From positions 1,922,001 through 1,986,000 of the forward strand of contig JACKOF010000001.1 in the NCBI GenBank assembly GCA_024234435.1: a stretch of DNA of 64,000 bases, given 5' to 3'. The DNA is from Pseudomonadales bacterium (GTDB taxonomy: Bacteria; Pseudomonadota; Gammaproteobacteria; Pseudomonadales; Porticoccaceae). The translations under genes and the position numbers were made by a program. Shown piece by piece: positions 52,442-60,618 of this stretch. Positions within the stretch are counted from its first letter, which is position 1, and every line of letters starts with the position of its first letter. The notes below the pieces were generated by a model. The model had not been told where the DNA came from. It searched no databases and saw nothing but the letters and a program-made list of their open reading frames with translations.

Positions 52442-53344
52442 TCAGTCAGCGTTATTGTTCAGAAACCGCTTTTCGGCCACTATTTCAGCAGTTCGCAAAG
52501 CGGCGGCGGTCATAATATCGAGGTTACCCGCATAGATTGGCAGGAAGTCTCCCAACCCTTCGACCTCCATAAAAATGGACACTCGATTACCGTCAAAAAC
52601 AGGTCCGTTAACCAAACGATAACCCGGCACATATTTTTGCACAGCCTCAACCATGGCATGCACTGACGCCGTAATTTTTTCCTGGTCGGGCTCGGCTTCC
52701 GTCAGACAATGAACCGTGTCGCGCATGATCAATGGCGGCTCTGCTGGGTTAACCAGAATAATAGCCTTACCCTTCTTGGCACCACCAACTTGCTCGATTG
52801 CGCTAGCGGTAGTACGGGTAAACTCATCAATATTTTTACGGGTTCCGGGGCCAATAGATTTAGAGGCTACTGTGGCGACAATCTCGCCGTAGGCAACGTC
52901 CTGCACCATAGAGACAGCAGCAACCAAAGGAATTGTTGCCTGACCGCCACAGGTCACCATATTGACGTTATCAGCACCCGCCGACAGCGCCGACTCGAGA
53001 TTAACTGAAGGCACACAGTAGGGGCCAATAGCCGCAGGTGTCAGATCAATCATCACTGCGCCTTTTTCAATTGCTTTTCGCGAATTCTCTGCGTGAACAT
53101 AGGCCGAGGTCGCGTCGAAACAAATTTGCACACCATCTTCAACCATAGTGGGCAACATACCATCTATGCCTTCGTGAGTGGTTTTAAGACCAAACGAGCG
53201 AGCGCGTTCCAAGCCGGGTGACTCGGGCTCAACACCCACCATCCAGACTGGCTCGATAACGTCGGACCTGAGTGCCTTAATCAACAAATCCGTACCGATA
53301 TTACCTGGCCCGATAATCGCGGCTTTAATTTTTTTCGTTGCCAT
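52442..53344 (-). CDS. cmtH: Acetaldehyde dehydrogenase (acetylating)
   Basis: Protein of 300 residues of the DmpF/MhpF/CmtH family: KAAIIGPGNIGTDLLIKAL Rossmann motif, FDATSAYVHAENS, and the nucleophilic Cys in VTCGGQATIPLVAAV. It oxidises acetaldehyde to acetyl-CoA with NAD and CoA, and receives acetaldehyde by channel from the aldolase encoded just downstream. Confidence 0.95.
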   Translation of the reverse strand: MATKKIKAAIIGPGNIGTDLLIKALRSDVIEPVWMVGVEPESPGLERARSFGLKTTHEGIDGMLPTMVEDGVQICFDATSAYVHAENSRKAIEKGAVMIDLTPAAIGPYCVPSVNLESALSAGADNVNMVTCGGQATIPLVAAVSMVQDVAYGEIVATVASKSIGPGTRKNIDEFTRTTASAIEQVGGAKKGKAIILVNPAEPPLIMRDTVHCLTEAEPDQEKITASVHAMVEAVQKYVPGYRLVNGPVFDGNRVSIFMEVEGLGDFLPIYAGNLDIMTAAALRTAEIVAEKRFLNNNAD

Positions 53345-53378
53345 TTATTAATTCCTGCCGAATAGTTTTCTGTGAAAG

Positions 53379-54161
53379 TTACACAAACTCGATAGACAAG
53401 TCGCCAATAGAGGTAATCGATAATGACATGGTATCCCCAGCTTTTACCGGCTCTAAAGGAACCAGCGAACCAGAAAGAACAATGTCTCCAGCCTCCAGAC
53501 TAACACCGTATTCACCCATCACATTGGCCAACCAGGCGACACAAGTTAAGGGATTGCCCAACGCAGCCGAACCTAACCCTTTGCTCAGGAATTCACCATT
53601 TTTATTAACTGTCATCTCAACACTGGGCAAGTCAATTGTACGAGGGTCCACAGCGGCTTTTTCATTGATCACAAAAAAACCGCAGGACGCGTTATCTGCC
53701 ACGGTATCTTCAATGGTGATTTTCCAATCAGCGATACGCGAATCCACAATTTCGAAACAGGGCACAACAAACTCTGTGGCATCGAGCACATCCTGCTCAG
53801 TAACACCCGGGCCCTTTAACGTATCCTTCATAATAAAAGCAATTTCGCCTTCCGCTTTAGGCTGAATCATGTTTCCGCTTAAAGGAACCGTATCCGAAAA
53901 CACCATACGATCAGTAAGGAAACCAAAGTCAGGTTGGCGAACATTCAACATATCCTGCACTGCCTTACTGGTCACACCGATTTTCTTACCAATTAATTTT
54001 TCACCACGAGCCAGCCGCTTTTTCAAAAGATCCAGCGAGACCTGATAAGCACTATCAATGGTAATGTCGGGGTATCTTTCTCTCAGAGGCGTTACTGTTG
54101 AGCAATTTTCCAAAGCAGCGAACAACTCATCACTGGCCTTGCGCACAGAAGCTTTATCCAT
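53379..54161 (-). CDS. cmtF: 2-hydroxypenta-2,4-dienoate (2-keto-4-pentenoate) hydratase
   Basis: Protein of 260 residues of the DmpE/MhpD/CmtF family: LIGKKIGVTSKAVQDMLNV, PDFGFLTDRM, the metal-binding EGEIAFIM and EIVDSRIADWKI, and DTVADNASCGFFV. It hydrates 2-hydroxypenta-2,4-dienoate to 4-hydroxy-2-oxovalerate. Family members also include 4-oxalocrotonate decarboxylases; the dienoate hydratase role is favoured because a C-C hydrolase and the aldolase are present in the cluster. Confidence 0.92.
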   Translation of the reverse strand: MDKASVRKASDELFAALENCSTVTPLRERYPDITIDSAYQVSLDLLKKRLARGEKLIGKKIGVTSKAVQDMLNVRQPDFGFLTDRMVFSDTVPLSGNMIQPKAEGEIAFIMKDTLKGPGVTEQDVLDATEFVVPCFEIVDSRIADWKITIEDTVADNASCGFFVINEKAAVDPRTIDLPSVEMTVNKNGEFLSKGLGSAALGNPLTCVAWLANVMGEYGVSLEAGDIVLSGSLVPLEPVKAGDTMSLSITSIGDLSIEFV

Positions 54162-54243
54162 TTATCCCACCTATTAATTACCTTGCAAACAGAGCACCAC
54201 CATCACCCCATTGCTCAGTTGTTTAAACACTGAATCGAATACG

Positions 54244-54272
54244 ATAGAACCCTTGCTACGCAAGGGTTCTAT
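54244..54272 (-). other. Strong hairpin inside the dioxygenase operon
   Basis: A perfect 13-bp stem (54244-54256 with 54260-54272) closed by a 3-nt loop, in the 206-bp spacer between the dioxygenase beta gene and the hydratase gene. No U-tract follows on the minus strand. It may stabilise the upstream dioxygenase mRNA or attenuate reading into the lower-pathway genes. Confidence 0.65.
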
Positions 54273-54367
54273 TAACGGCAATATCTCGCAAGTGCCGCCC
54301 CGCTAAACCCTACAGATACAACTGCCAGGTTAATAGCCAATCGTTGCAAAGATTATCCGCTATCACA

Positions 54368-54874
54368 TTACAAAATGATGCTGATACGTCCGTGCGGGCG
54401 CAAGCTGGTCATATCCAGGCGGCAATACTTGGTCTTTATTTTCAACTCATCACCACACTTCAACAACGTGTAATCATAACGCCCCATAAATGTATGGGTA
54501 ACGTGATCTTTAGAACGATAACAAACGAATGAGGCCTCAACTGTTATGACGTCATTGGTGTTATCCAGCACGCGAATATTGGAAACCAGATGACGCACTT
54601 TTGAGCGCGGCCACTCTGAATGGCAGGTTTTCTTTTCCAAACGCAAAACACGCTCTTCCATTCTGCGACGATCATCCGCAATATAAAACAATGAATTTTC
54701 CGGATTAGCGTCTTCAGCAAGTGCTGTATCGGTAGAGGGCACAAAGTATCCAGCATCTTCTGTGTACAAACCCAGCCAATCGTTCAGCTTCCAGCCATCA
54801 ATCAATGCGGCCTCTTCAAACAGCAAACCTTGTATATCAAGATATGTTTCTGGAGAAATCAGATCACTGTGCAT
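54368..54874 (-). CDS. cmtAc: Aromatic-ring-hydroxylating dioxygenase, beta subunit
   Basis: Protein of 168 residues from the ATG at 54874, which has AGGAGG just upstream and overlaps the alpha-subunit stop by 1 bp (TAATG). It has the SnoaL-like beta-subunit fold with FLFEEAALIDGWKLNDWLGLYTEDAGYFVP, DDRRRMEERVLRLEKK and the C-terminal RLDMTSLRPHGRISII. It forms the alpha3-beta3 oxygenase with the upstream subunit. Confidence 0.92.
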   Translation of the reverse strand: MHSDLISPETYLDIQGLLFEEAALIDGWKLNDWLGLYTEDAGYFVPSTDTALAEDANPENSLFYIADDRRRMEERVLRLEKKTCHSEWPRSKVRHLVSNIRVLDNTNDVITVEASFVCYRSKDHVTHTFMGRYDYTLLKCGDELKIKTKYCRLDMTSLRPHGRISIIL

Positions 54875-56145
54875 TATTTTTCCTCCTTGCGGATAACATC
54901 TAGACGGCGATCCCATTCACGCCAAAAAGCACGCATTTGCAACTCATCATCAAACGACGCCTGCTTTTTACCCATACCTTTGGAAATATCATTCCAGGGA
55001 ACCATATCCATGGCCTTATAGCCCGCCTGACACTTCTCCAGGCCTTCCACATCATCAGGTGTAGCAAAACCACCGGGACCCAAAAACTCCAAAAAGTTAA
55101 ACAGGCGATATTTACGGCGCCATTCGTTCTCACCCTCTGCCGCCAAAGCCCAAGCATTAATCATCATTGAATCAGGCTTAACCGGGTAAAATGTACGTAT
55201 AGTGATTGCCATAATGTCGTTAATCACCAGATTGGGGAAAATCACCATATTGCGATTCATGGTTGCTGTTTGCTTGGCACGATCCTCCCCCAGACGCTCG
55301 ACCAGTTCAGCATAGACTGCATCGATTTCTGCTTTGCCATCCTCGCCCCACATGGGAATCCACTGCGCCACAGGACGACCCCAGGGAGCCGAATATTCGA
55401 TAACAGCGTGACCATTACCCAGATCGTAACCTTTACCCGCCAGCTTGGCATCAGTAAGCCCGCCATTGGTATTCATCAAGTAATCAAGATAGGTGGCGTG
55501 AGTCGCTTCTGCATGGTAACCATCGAAGCTATTCTCAACCAGCAACTTCCAATTAGCCTCTATTGAGTACTCCTGAGTCCCACCAATAAGCACCATACCT
55601 TCGGGCGATTGCTGGGAGATCAAGTCAAGATAATCTTTTGCGCCGGCCAGATAATCAGACAGGGACTCTGCGTTTTTATCAAAGCAGATAAAGTAAAAGC
55701 CCGCATAACTATCCAGCTGAGGAACTGGCGTCAAATCCACCTGACCACAATCGTTGAAGTCTTTCGCATAAGACGGCGCACCCGCCAAGTGCTGTAGCTC
55801 TCCACTGTCTTTAAATACCCAGCCGTGATACATACACTGAAAGCTTTTGGTTTTACCGCTCTTTTCACGACAAACAGTCGCTCCGCGGTGTGGGCAAACA
55901 TTCAAATGGGCCCTGACAACGCCGTTACGATCCTTAACGAATATAATATCTTTATCCGCAACTGTACGAGTAACAAATTGCCCGTTTTCCTGCAGCTCTG
56001 ATTCATGCCCCAGATACAGCCAGCACTTGCTGAAAATTGCTTTTCGTTCCGCTTCAAATACCGCCTGATCGACAAAAGCCTGTCGCGGCACCCGAAAACG
56101 ATTTGCTTCCCTGTCATCGTCAATCGACTGGATTAGATCAACCAT
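54874..56145 (-). CDS. cmtAb: Aromatic-ring-hydroxylating dioxygenase, alpha subunit (Rieske)
   Basis: Protein of 423 residues starting at 56145 with AGAGGT upstream. Rieske ligands are Cys84, His86, Cys104 and His107 (CPHRG and CMYHGW); the mononuclear iron site is in NSFDGYHAEATHATYLD with Asp208, His211 and His216. It dihydroxylates an aromatic ring to a cis-dihydrodiol. A decarboxylase-type lower pathway elsewhere in the cluster argues for a carboxylated substrate such as p-cumate. No electron-transfer reductase gene is visible in the window. Confidence 0.9.
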   Translation of the reverse strand: MVDLIQSIDDDREANRFRVPRQAFVDQAVFEAERKAIFSKCWLYLGHESELQENGQFVTRTVADKDIIFVKDRNGVVRAHLNVCPHRGATVCREKSGKTKSFQCMYHGWVFKDSGELQHLAGAPSYAKDFNDCGQVDLTPVPQLDSYAGFYFICFDKNAESLSDYLAGAKDYLDLISQQSPEGMVLIGGTQEYSIEANWKLLVENSFDGYHAEATHATYLDYLMNTNGGLTDAKLAGKGYDLGNGHAVIEYSAPWGRPVAQWIPMWGEDGKAEIDAVYAELVERLGEDRAKQTATMNRNMVIFPNLVINDIMAITIRTFYPVKPDSMMINAWALAAEGENEWRRKYRLFNFLEFLGPGGFATPDDVEGLEKCQAGYKAMDMVPWNDISKGMGKKQASFDDELQMRAFWREWDRRLDVIRKEEK

Positions 56146-56229
56146 ACCAAAAACCTCTCTTCTAATAATTCGCCACACTGCGTCGGCGACGCGTCACTAC
56201 GACCCGCAAAACCTGACAAGGTCGCTCTA

Positions 56230-56245
56230 CTTTACTCGAGTAAAG
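56230..56245. promoter_or_regulatory. 16-bp perfect palindrome in the divergent spacer
   Basis: CTTTACTCGAGTAAAG is a perfect 16-bp palindrome, 85-100 bp upstream of the dioxygenase alpha start and about 127 bp upstream of the plus-strand operon. It is nearer to the minus-strand operon and is a candidate operator for it. Confidence 0.5.
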
Positions 56246-56280
56246 GCACTCAAGAAAAAAATCAATAAACCGTTCATATG

Positions 56281-56317
56281 GTTTGTTTTTGAAAATCTAA
56301 CAAACTCCCTATATGAT
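56281..56317 (+). promoter_or_regulatory. Sigma-70 promoter with overlapping inverted repeat, p-cumate plus-strand operon
   Basis: TTGAAA (56289-56294), 17-bp spacer and TATGAT (56312-56317), 55 bp upstream of the first gene. GTTTGTT (56281-56287) and AACAAAC (56299-56305) form a perfect 7-11-7 inverted repeat straddling the -35 and spacer, where a repressor would block transcription. The same GTTTGT/ACAAAC hexamers occur in the Pseudomonas cumate operator, but in the opposite order. Confidence 0.6.
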
Positions 56318-56371
56318 GTAAAGATAATTTTTCACAAACCTACAACTAAACACCACAAGGAACAGCGCCAA

Positions 56372-57064
56372 ATGAGCCAGCAACTACCACAAGCCCCGGA
56401 CAATCTTCAGAGAAAGCTGCGTGTTGCCGCACGCGCATTAGGGAATGCAGGCCTGGTCCATGCCTATGGCCACTGCAGCATTCGGCTTGATAGCAAACAC
56501 TTTCTGACATGCGCCCCCGAACCTATGAGAACCATCACTCCGGAAGAGAATGGTTCAACAGTACCTATTGAAGGACCTCTACCGGAAGGCGTGCTTGGCG
56601 AGGTTCGCATTCACCAACACATCTATCGACTGAATCCGGGCGTGAATGCGGTGTGCCGAATCATGCCTCCCAACGTTATGACCCTCTCCACGCAAGGCAT
56701 TACGCCGCGCGCCAGGCATGGACTGGGTGCCTATTTTGGCGCCAGCGTACCTTTGTGGCGCGATCCCAGATTATTGAGAAACGACGAATCTGCCAAACTA
56801 TTAGTTGAACAAATGGGCGCCCACCACGCCATTGTGATGCGAGGCAATGGCGCGGTTGTATCTGGCGATTCAATAGAGCAGGCCGTCTCATTTTGCTGGT
56901 ATCTGGAGGATTCTGCCCGCATAGAACTGGCCGTACGCAGTATGAACGAAGGCTTTACTGACATGGCTCTTGATGAACAGGAACTTATTGACCGCTATGT
57001 CACCACGGGCAGAGTGTTTGAACGCATGTGGCGACACCTGACTCTGGGCGACCCCGAACTGTAG
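56372..57064 (+). CDS. cmtD: Class II aldolase/adducin-fold decarboxylase (CmtD-like)
   Basis: Protein of 230 residues of the class II aldolase fold: GLVHAYGHCSIRLDSKHFLTC and EVRIHQHIYRLNPGVNAVCRIMPPN. The second zinc-ligand stretch reads CRIMPP instead of the usual HTHxP, and RGNGAVVSG replaces the common NHG motif. The CmtD/PhtC group of ring-fission carboxylate decarboxylases in this fold is the best context match. It would decarboxylate the 3-carboxy meta-cleavage product of dihydroxy-p-cumate. First gene of the plus-strand operon, next to the extradiol dioxygenase. Confidence 0.75.
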   Translation: MSQQLPQAPDNLQRKLRVAARALGNAGLVHAYGHCSIRLDSKHFLTCAPEPMRTITPEENGSTVPIEGPLPEGVLGEVRIHQHIYRLNPGVNAVCRIMPPNVMTLSTQGITPRARHGLGAYFGASVPLWRDPRLLRNDESAKLLVEQMGAHHAIVMRGNGAVVSGDSIEQAVSFCWYLEDSARIELAVRSMNEGFTDMALDEQELIDRYVTTGRVFERMWRHLTLGDPEL

Positions 57065-57168
57065 GCAGTAAAAATTTCTTGACCTAAAAAATTTATTAAT
57101 TTAAAGTCCGGCTACACGGTATTTATTTAGCAATCTCATACGTCAACTTGCGTGGAGTAACCAGAACA

Positions 57169-58074
57169 ATGCAGCCTCCTTTTCTCTATGAACACATTGC
57201 CTATGCAGTATTAGGAACTTCAAAACTCGAAGAATCCATCCGCTTTTATCGGGATTTGATGGGGCTGGAGCTCTCGCGCCACGAGCCTGGCGAATACGCC
57301 GTATTCCGTTGCAGCGACTACACCACAAATCTGGTACTCATCCAGCAAGAGCAAATTGGCCTGCTGCGAATCGGCATTAAAATGCAATCTGCTGTCGACA
57401 GAGAGAAAGCCCTGGAACATTTCGGCGCCCTGAACTACCCCATCAGCAATATGTCCACAGAGCAAAGCGCATTATTTGATATTGGTGAAAATTTCAGTGT
57501 TACCGAACCCAGCTCAAACGTCACCTTCGACTTCTTTGATTCAATAACGGTACCGGCTTTTTCCTTTCAGCCTACAGTAACCAAAATACAACGGCTCGGA
57601 CACGTCGTCATTCGCCTGCCCAGCCCTCAATTCGAAGCAACATGGGAAGCCTTCACATCCCATTTCGGCTTTGTTGCTTCGGACTACGTTGAGGATAAAG
57701 CGGTATGGCTGCGCTGTTACCCCAACCCTTTACACCACAGCCTGGCCATTGTGCGCGACGAGACTGCGGGCCTGCACCATGTCAACTTCATGGTGACTGA
57801 AGTTGACGATATCGGTCGCGCAAGAAACCGCTTAACCGATGCCGGTGTTGAAATTGTGTTTGGTCCGGGCAGGCACAAACCCTCAGGCAGTATGTTTCTG
57901 TACTTTACAGACCCTTGCGGCATGACAATGGAATTCAGCTTTGGCATGGAAGAGTTCCCGCAGGAAGGCGCTCGCGAACCGAGAAAGCTGGAAAATTCTT
58001 ATCAGGTTATGGATCTTTGGGGTGGCAAGCCAAGCCCACGCTTTGCAAAAGGTGGGGAAATCGTTAAGCAATAA
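57169..58074 (+). CDS. cmtC: Extradiol ring-cleavage dioxygenase (VOC type I)
   Basis: Protein of 301 residues from the ATG at 57169; the longer frame would need a TTG start. Two VOC domains, with the catalytic half carrying His145 (RLGHVVIR), His203/204 (GLHHVNFMV) and Glu255 (GMTMEFS) as iron ligands and Tyr245 (FLYFTDPCG). It opens a catechol-type ring next to the hydroxyls using Fe(II) and O2. With a decarboxylase and C-C hydrolase in the operon, 2,3-dihydroxy-p-cumate is the likely substrate. Confidence 0.9.
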   Translation: MQPPFLYEHIAYAVLGTSKLEESIRFYRDLMGLELSRHEPGEYAVFRCSDYTTNLVLIQQEQIGLLRIGIKMQSAVDREKALEHFGALNYPISNMSTEQSALFDIGENFSVTEPSSNVTFDFFDSITVPAFSFQPTVTKIQRLGHVVIRLPSPQFEATWEAFTSHFGFVASDYVEDKAVWLRCYPNPLHHSLAIVRDETAGLHHVNFMVTEVDDIGRARNRLTDAGVEIVFGPGRHKPSGSMFLYFTDPCGMTMEFSFGMEEFPQEGAREPRKLENSYQVMDLWGGKPSPRFAKGGEIVKQ

Positions 58075-58143
58075 GATTCGTTTTAACCGCAAAAAAACAA
58101 CAAGACGGCAATGCGGCTTTTATAAACAGCTGAGGACATCATC

Positions 58144-59229
58144 GTGGACTATATACGTTATTACTTTGCTCCCATAGTTCAGATATTAGCGGCCATCGGG
58201 ATTATCGTTGGAGGCCCTTACGTTTGGGTCGGCATTGCAACCCTGCCAGCATTCGCTGTAATTGATGGCGTATTGCCTCGTGACAACCGCGAGCGAAAAA
58301 TCGCCAGCAAAGCACTGGCCATGGTTCCTGTGTGGATTAGCGCCATCATGACCATCGGTCTCTATTTCATTCTTGCCTGGCAAATTGGTCTGGGTGACAT
58401 GTCAACCCTGGAAATTCTGGGCGGCACCATTTCTGCCTCCTGGCTAGCTACCGTGATTGGCGTTCCTTCCACCCACGAGCTTTATCATCAACGCGATCGT
58501 TTATCCTCACTCATCGGCAGGATCGGCCAAGTGGGCTACCTCGACTGCACACGTAATATTGCCCATATGATCGGCCATCATCTGGACGTTGCCACCCCCG
58601 AAGACTCTGATACTGCCCAAAGGGGGCAGACACTTTACGGTTTCGCTCCTGTGGCGGTATACCGCAGCACCAAAGCTGCCTGGAGAATGGAAAGCGATGC
58701 ACTTGAGAAACGTGGTTATGGCCGCTGGTCCATTCGTCATCAGCTGTGGTTTGCTATTCTGGTACTGTTCGTTTTCCTGGGGCTAATGTATAGCCTTGGC
58801 GGTTTAACCGCAGCCGTTTTCGGCCTGATTGGTATTGCCGTTGCCCGCCTCTGGGTTGAAACTTTTAATTACTTCCAACATTATGGCCAGGTGCGCGTTC
58901 CCGGCTCCCCGATCGCTCACCGGCATGTGTGGAATCATTTGCATCCTTTAAGCCGGATGATTACATTCGACATTACGAACCATGCCGACCACCATTTAAA
59001 TGCATACACGCCTTATTATCGCCTCAAACCTGACACATCATCCGTTAAACTGCCAAGCGTTTTTGTTTGTTTTATGTCGGCATTGATTCCTCCTGTATGG
59101 AACAAGATTGTCATCGGGCCTGCATTAAAAGAGTGGGACTTACAACATGCCAGCGCCGAAGAACGCAAGCTGGCAAAACAACAAAATCTTAAGGCTGGAT
59201 GGCCCGACTGGTTCCCGGCAGAATCATAA
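58144..59229 (+). CDS. XylM/AlkB-type membrane diiron hydroxylase (p-cymene monooxygenase-like)
   Basis: Protein of 361 residues with a GTG start preceded by GAGGA. About six membrane helices surround three histidine boxes: HELYHQRD (His111, His115), HMIGHHLDVATPED (His141, His145, His146) and HADHHLN (His280, His283, His284), plus NYFQHYGQVR. This is the AlkB/XylM/CymAa family, which hydroxylates terminal or benzylic methyl groups. Embedded among p-cumate genes, the most likely reaction is p-cymene to cumic alcohol, but XylM-like and AlkB-like members cannot be told apart by eye. No reductase is adjacent. Confidence 0.85.
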   Translation: MDYIRYYFAPIVQILAAIGIIVGGPYVWVGIATLPAFAVIDGVLPRDNRERKIASKALAMVPVWISAIMTIGLYFILAWQIGLGDMSTLEILGGTISASWLATVIGVPSTHELYHQRDRLSSLIGRIGQVGYLDCTRNIAHMIGHHLDVATPEDSDTAQRGQTLYGFAPVAVYRSTKAAWRMESDALEKRGYGRWSIRHQLWFAILVLFVFLGLMYSLGGLTAAVFGLIGIAVARLWVETFNYFQHYGQVRVPGSPIAHRHVWNHLHPLSRMITFDITNHADHHLNAYTPYYRLKPDTSSVKLPSVFVCFMSALIPPVWNKIVIGPALKEWDLQHASAEERKLAKQQNLKAGWPDWFPAES

Positions 59230-59407
59230 TATTGTAAATGGGAGCCGGATAATTATTGCAATAACCGGCTATTGAAAAAATAGTTATTGGCATAGAGTGG
59301 AAATCGGCTAAAGAACGCCAAGGTCACAACAAAAAGCTGATTTAAAAAGTCAGCGGTTACCTGCTCTCCACGACAGGCCTAACAAGAATCAAAGTGTGTA
59401 ATTTTTA

Positions 59408-60187
59408 ATGACGTCAAACAACACTACTCTCGGCGGCTACAACCTCAAAAATCGCGTTGCTATCGTAACAGGTGCATCGTCCGGCATTGGTTTTGCGATA
59501 GCAGAAGCACTTTACCAGGCTGGCGCCAGTATTGTGATTGCCGACCTTGAAGAAGCTGTTATAGAAAAAGCTGCCTCAAGGCTGAATGACCATGAGCGCG
59601 TCAGAACATTTCACGGTAATCTGGCCGACGAAGAGAACGCAAAACAGCTTGTTGAAACGGCTACCAGAGCATTTGGCAAACTGGACATTTTGGTCAACAA
59701 TGCCGGAGGCGGTGTTATCCTGCCCTTTCTGGAACATACGGCAGAAACCCTCAGGCAAACACTGGACCGAAACTTGTGGACAACACTCTGGTGCAATAAA
59801 GCAGCATTACCCGTCATGAAAGAGCAGCAGTACGGGCGGATTATCCATATTGGCGCCGATTCGGTCAGAAACGGACTCTGGGATCACTCTGCATACAACG
59901 CAGCCAAAGGCGGCGTGCACGGGTTAACCACGGGGCTGGCACGAGAATTTGCTACTGACGGTATCACCGTTAACACCGTCGCACCATGTGCCGTAAGAAC
60001 GGAAATATACGATAGAATTCTTGCAACCCAGCCAGACCTTATTGACAAGTTTGTCTCCATAATCCCGATGGGCCGTGCGGGAGAATGTGAAGAGGTCGCT
60101 TCCATGGTTTGCTATCTGGCCAGCGACCAGGCAGCTTTCGTCACAGGGCAGGTCATTAGCGTGAATGGTGGCAGCACCATGCTGTAA
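59408..60187 (+). CDS. cmtB: SDR dehydrogenase, probable cis-dihydrodiol dehydrogenase (CmtB-like)
   Basis: Protein of 259 residues: TGASSGIGFAIAEALYQAGA, IADLEEA (acidic residue for NAD), NNAGGG, and the YNAAKGGVHG Tyr/Lys motif. It is between the methyl hydroxylase and the Rieske ferredoxin, a position expected for the enzyme that rearomatises the dihydrodiol to 2,3-dihydroxy-p-cumate. It could instead be the cumic alcohol dehydrogenase (CymB is also an SDR). Upstream spacer of 178 bp suggests a possible extra promoter. Confidence 0.8.
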   Translation: MTSNNTTLGGYNLKNRVAIVTGASSGIGFAIAEALYQAGASIVIADLEEAVIEKAASRLNDHERVRTFHGNLADEENAKQLVETATRAFGKLDILVNNAGGGVILPFLEHTAETLRQTLDRNLWTTLWCNKAALPVMKEQQYGRIIHIGADSVRNGLWDHSAYNAAKGGVHGLTTGLAREFATDGITVNTVAPCAVRTEIYDRILATQPDLIDKFVSIIPMGRAGECEEVASMVCYLASDQAAFVTGQVISVNGGSTML

Positions 60188-60222
60188 TCAACAACAGACT
60201 GCAACACAACAAAGAGATAACT

Positions 60223-60600
60223 ATGATCATTAGTACAGATAAATCCGCCGATACCACGGAATGGATAACCCTCGGAGAAGCCAGCGACTTCGCTGAAGGC
60301 ACTATTCATGGTGCGGAACTTCCCAGCGGACTTCCCATCGCTATATTCAATGTAGGCGGAGATTTTTACGCCACGGCCGATCGCTGTACTCACGGCGGCG
60401 CATCTTTCGCCGAAGAAGGCGAGATTGAAGGGCATATTCTTGAATGCGCCTGGCATAACGGCACCTTTGATGTGAGAACAGGTCTTGCGCTCACCCTGCC
60501 CTGCCGTGTAGCCCTGATGACATTTGAAACGAAAGTAGACAACAACCAGTTATTACTCAACCCCAAACCCGTTCGACGCAAAAAAGAAGATGCGGAATAA
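60223..60600 (+). CDS. cmtAd: Rieske 2Fe-2S ferredoxin of the dioxygenase (CmtAd-like)
   Basis: Protein of 125 residues with both Rieske boxes, CTHGGA (Cys55, His57) and CAWHNG (Cys75, His78). It carries electrons from a flavin reductase to the oxygenase encoded on the other side of the divergent promoter. The distance between ferredoxin and oxygenase genes is unusual but within one cluster. No reductase gene is present in the window. Confidence 0.9.
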   Translation: MIISTDKSADTTEWITLGEASDFAEGTIHGAELPSGLPIAIFNVGGDFYATADRCTHGGASFAEEGEIEGHILECAWHNGTFDVRTGLALTLPCRVALMTFETKVDNNQLLLNPKPVRRKKEDAE

Positions 60601-60618
60601 TTAATAAAAGAGGCATAC

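Noticed and set aside
56146..56371. An exact match to the Pseudomonas cumate operator
   Set aside because: Only the GTTTGT/ACAAAC hexamers are shared, and in reversed order; it cannot be called the same operator from sequence alone.
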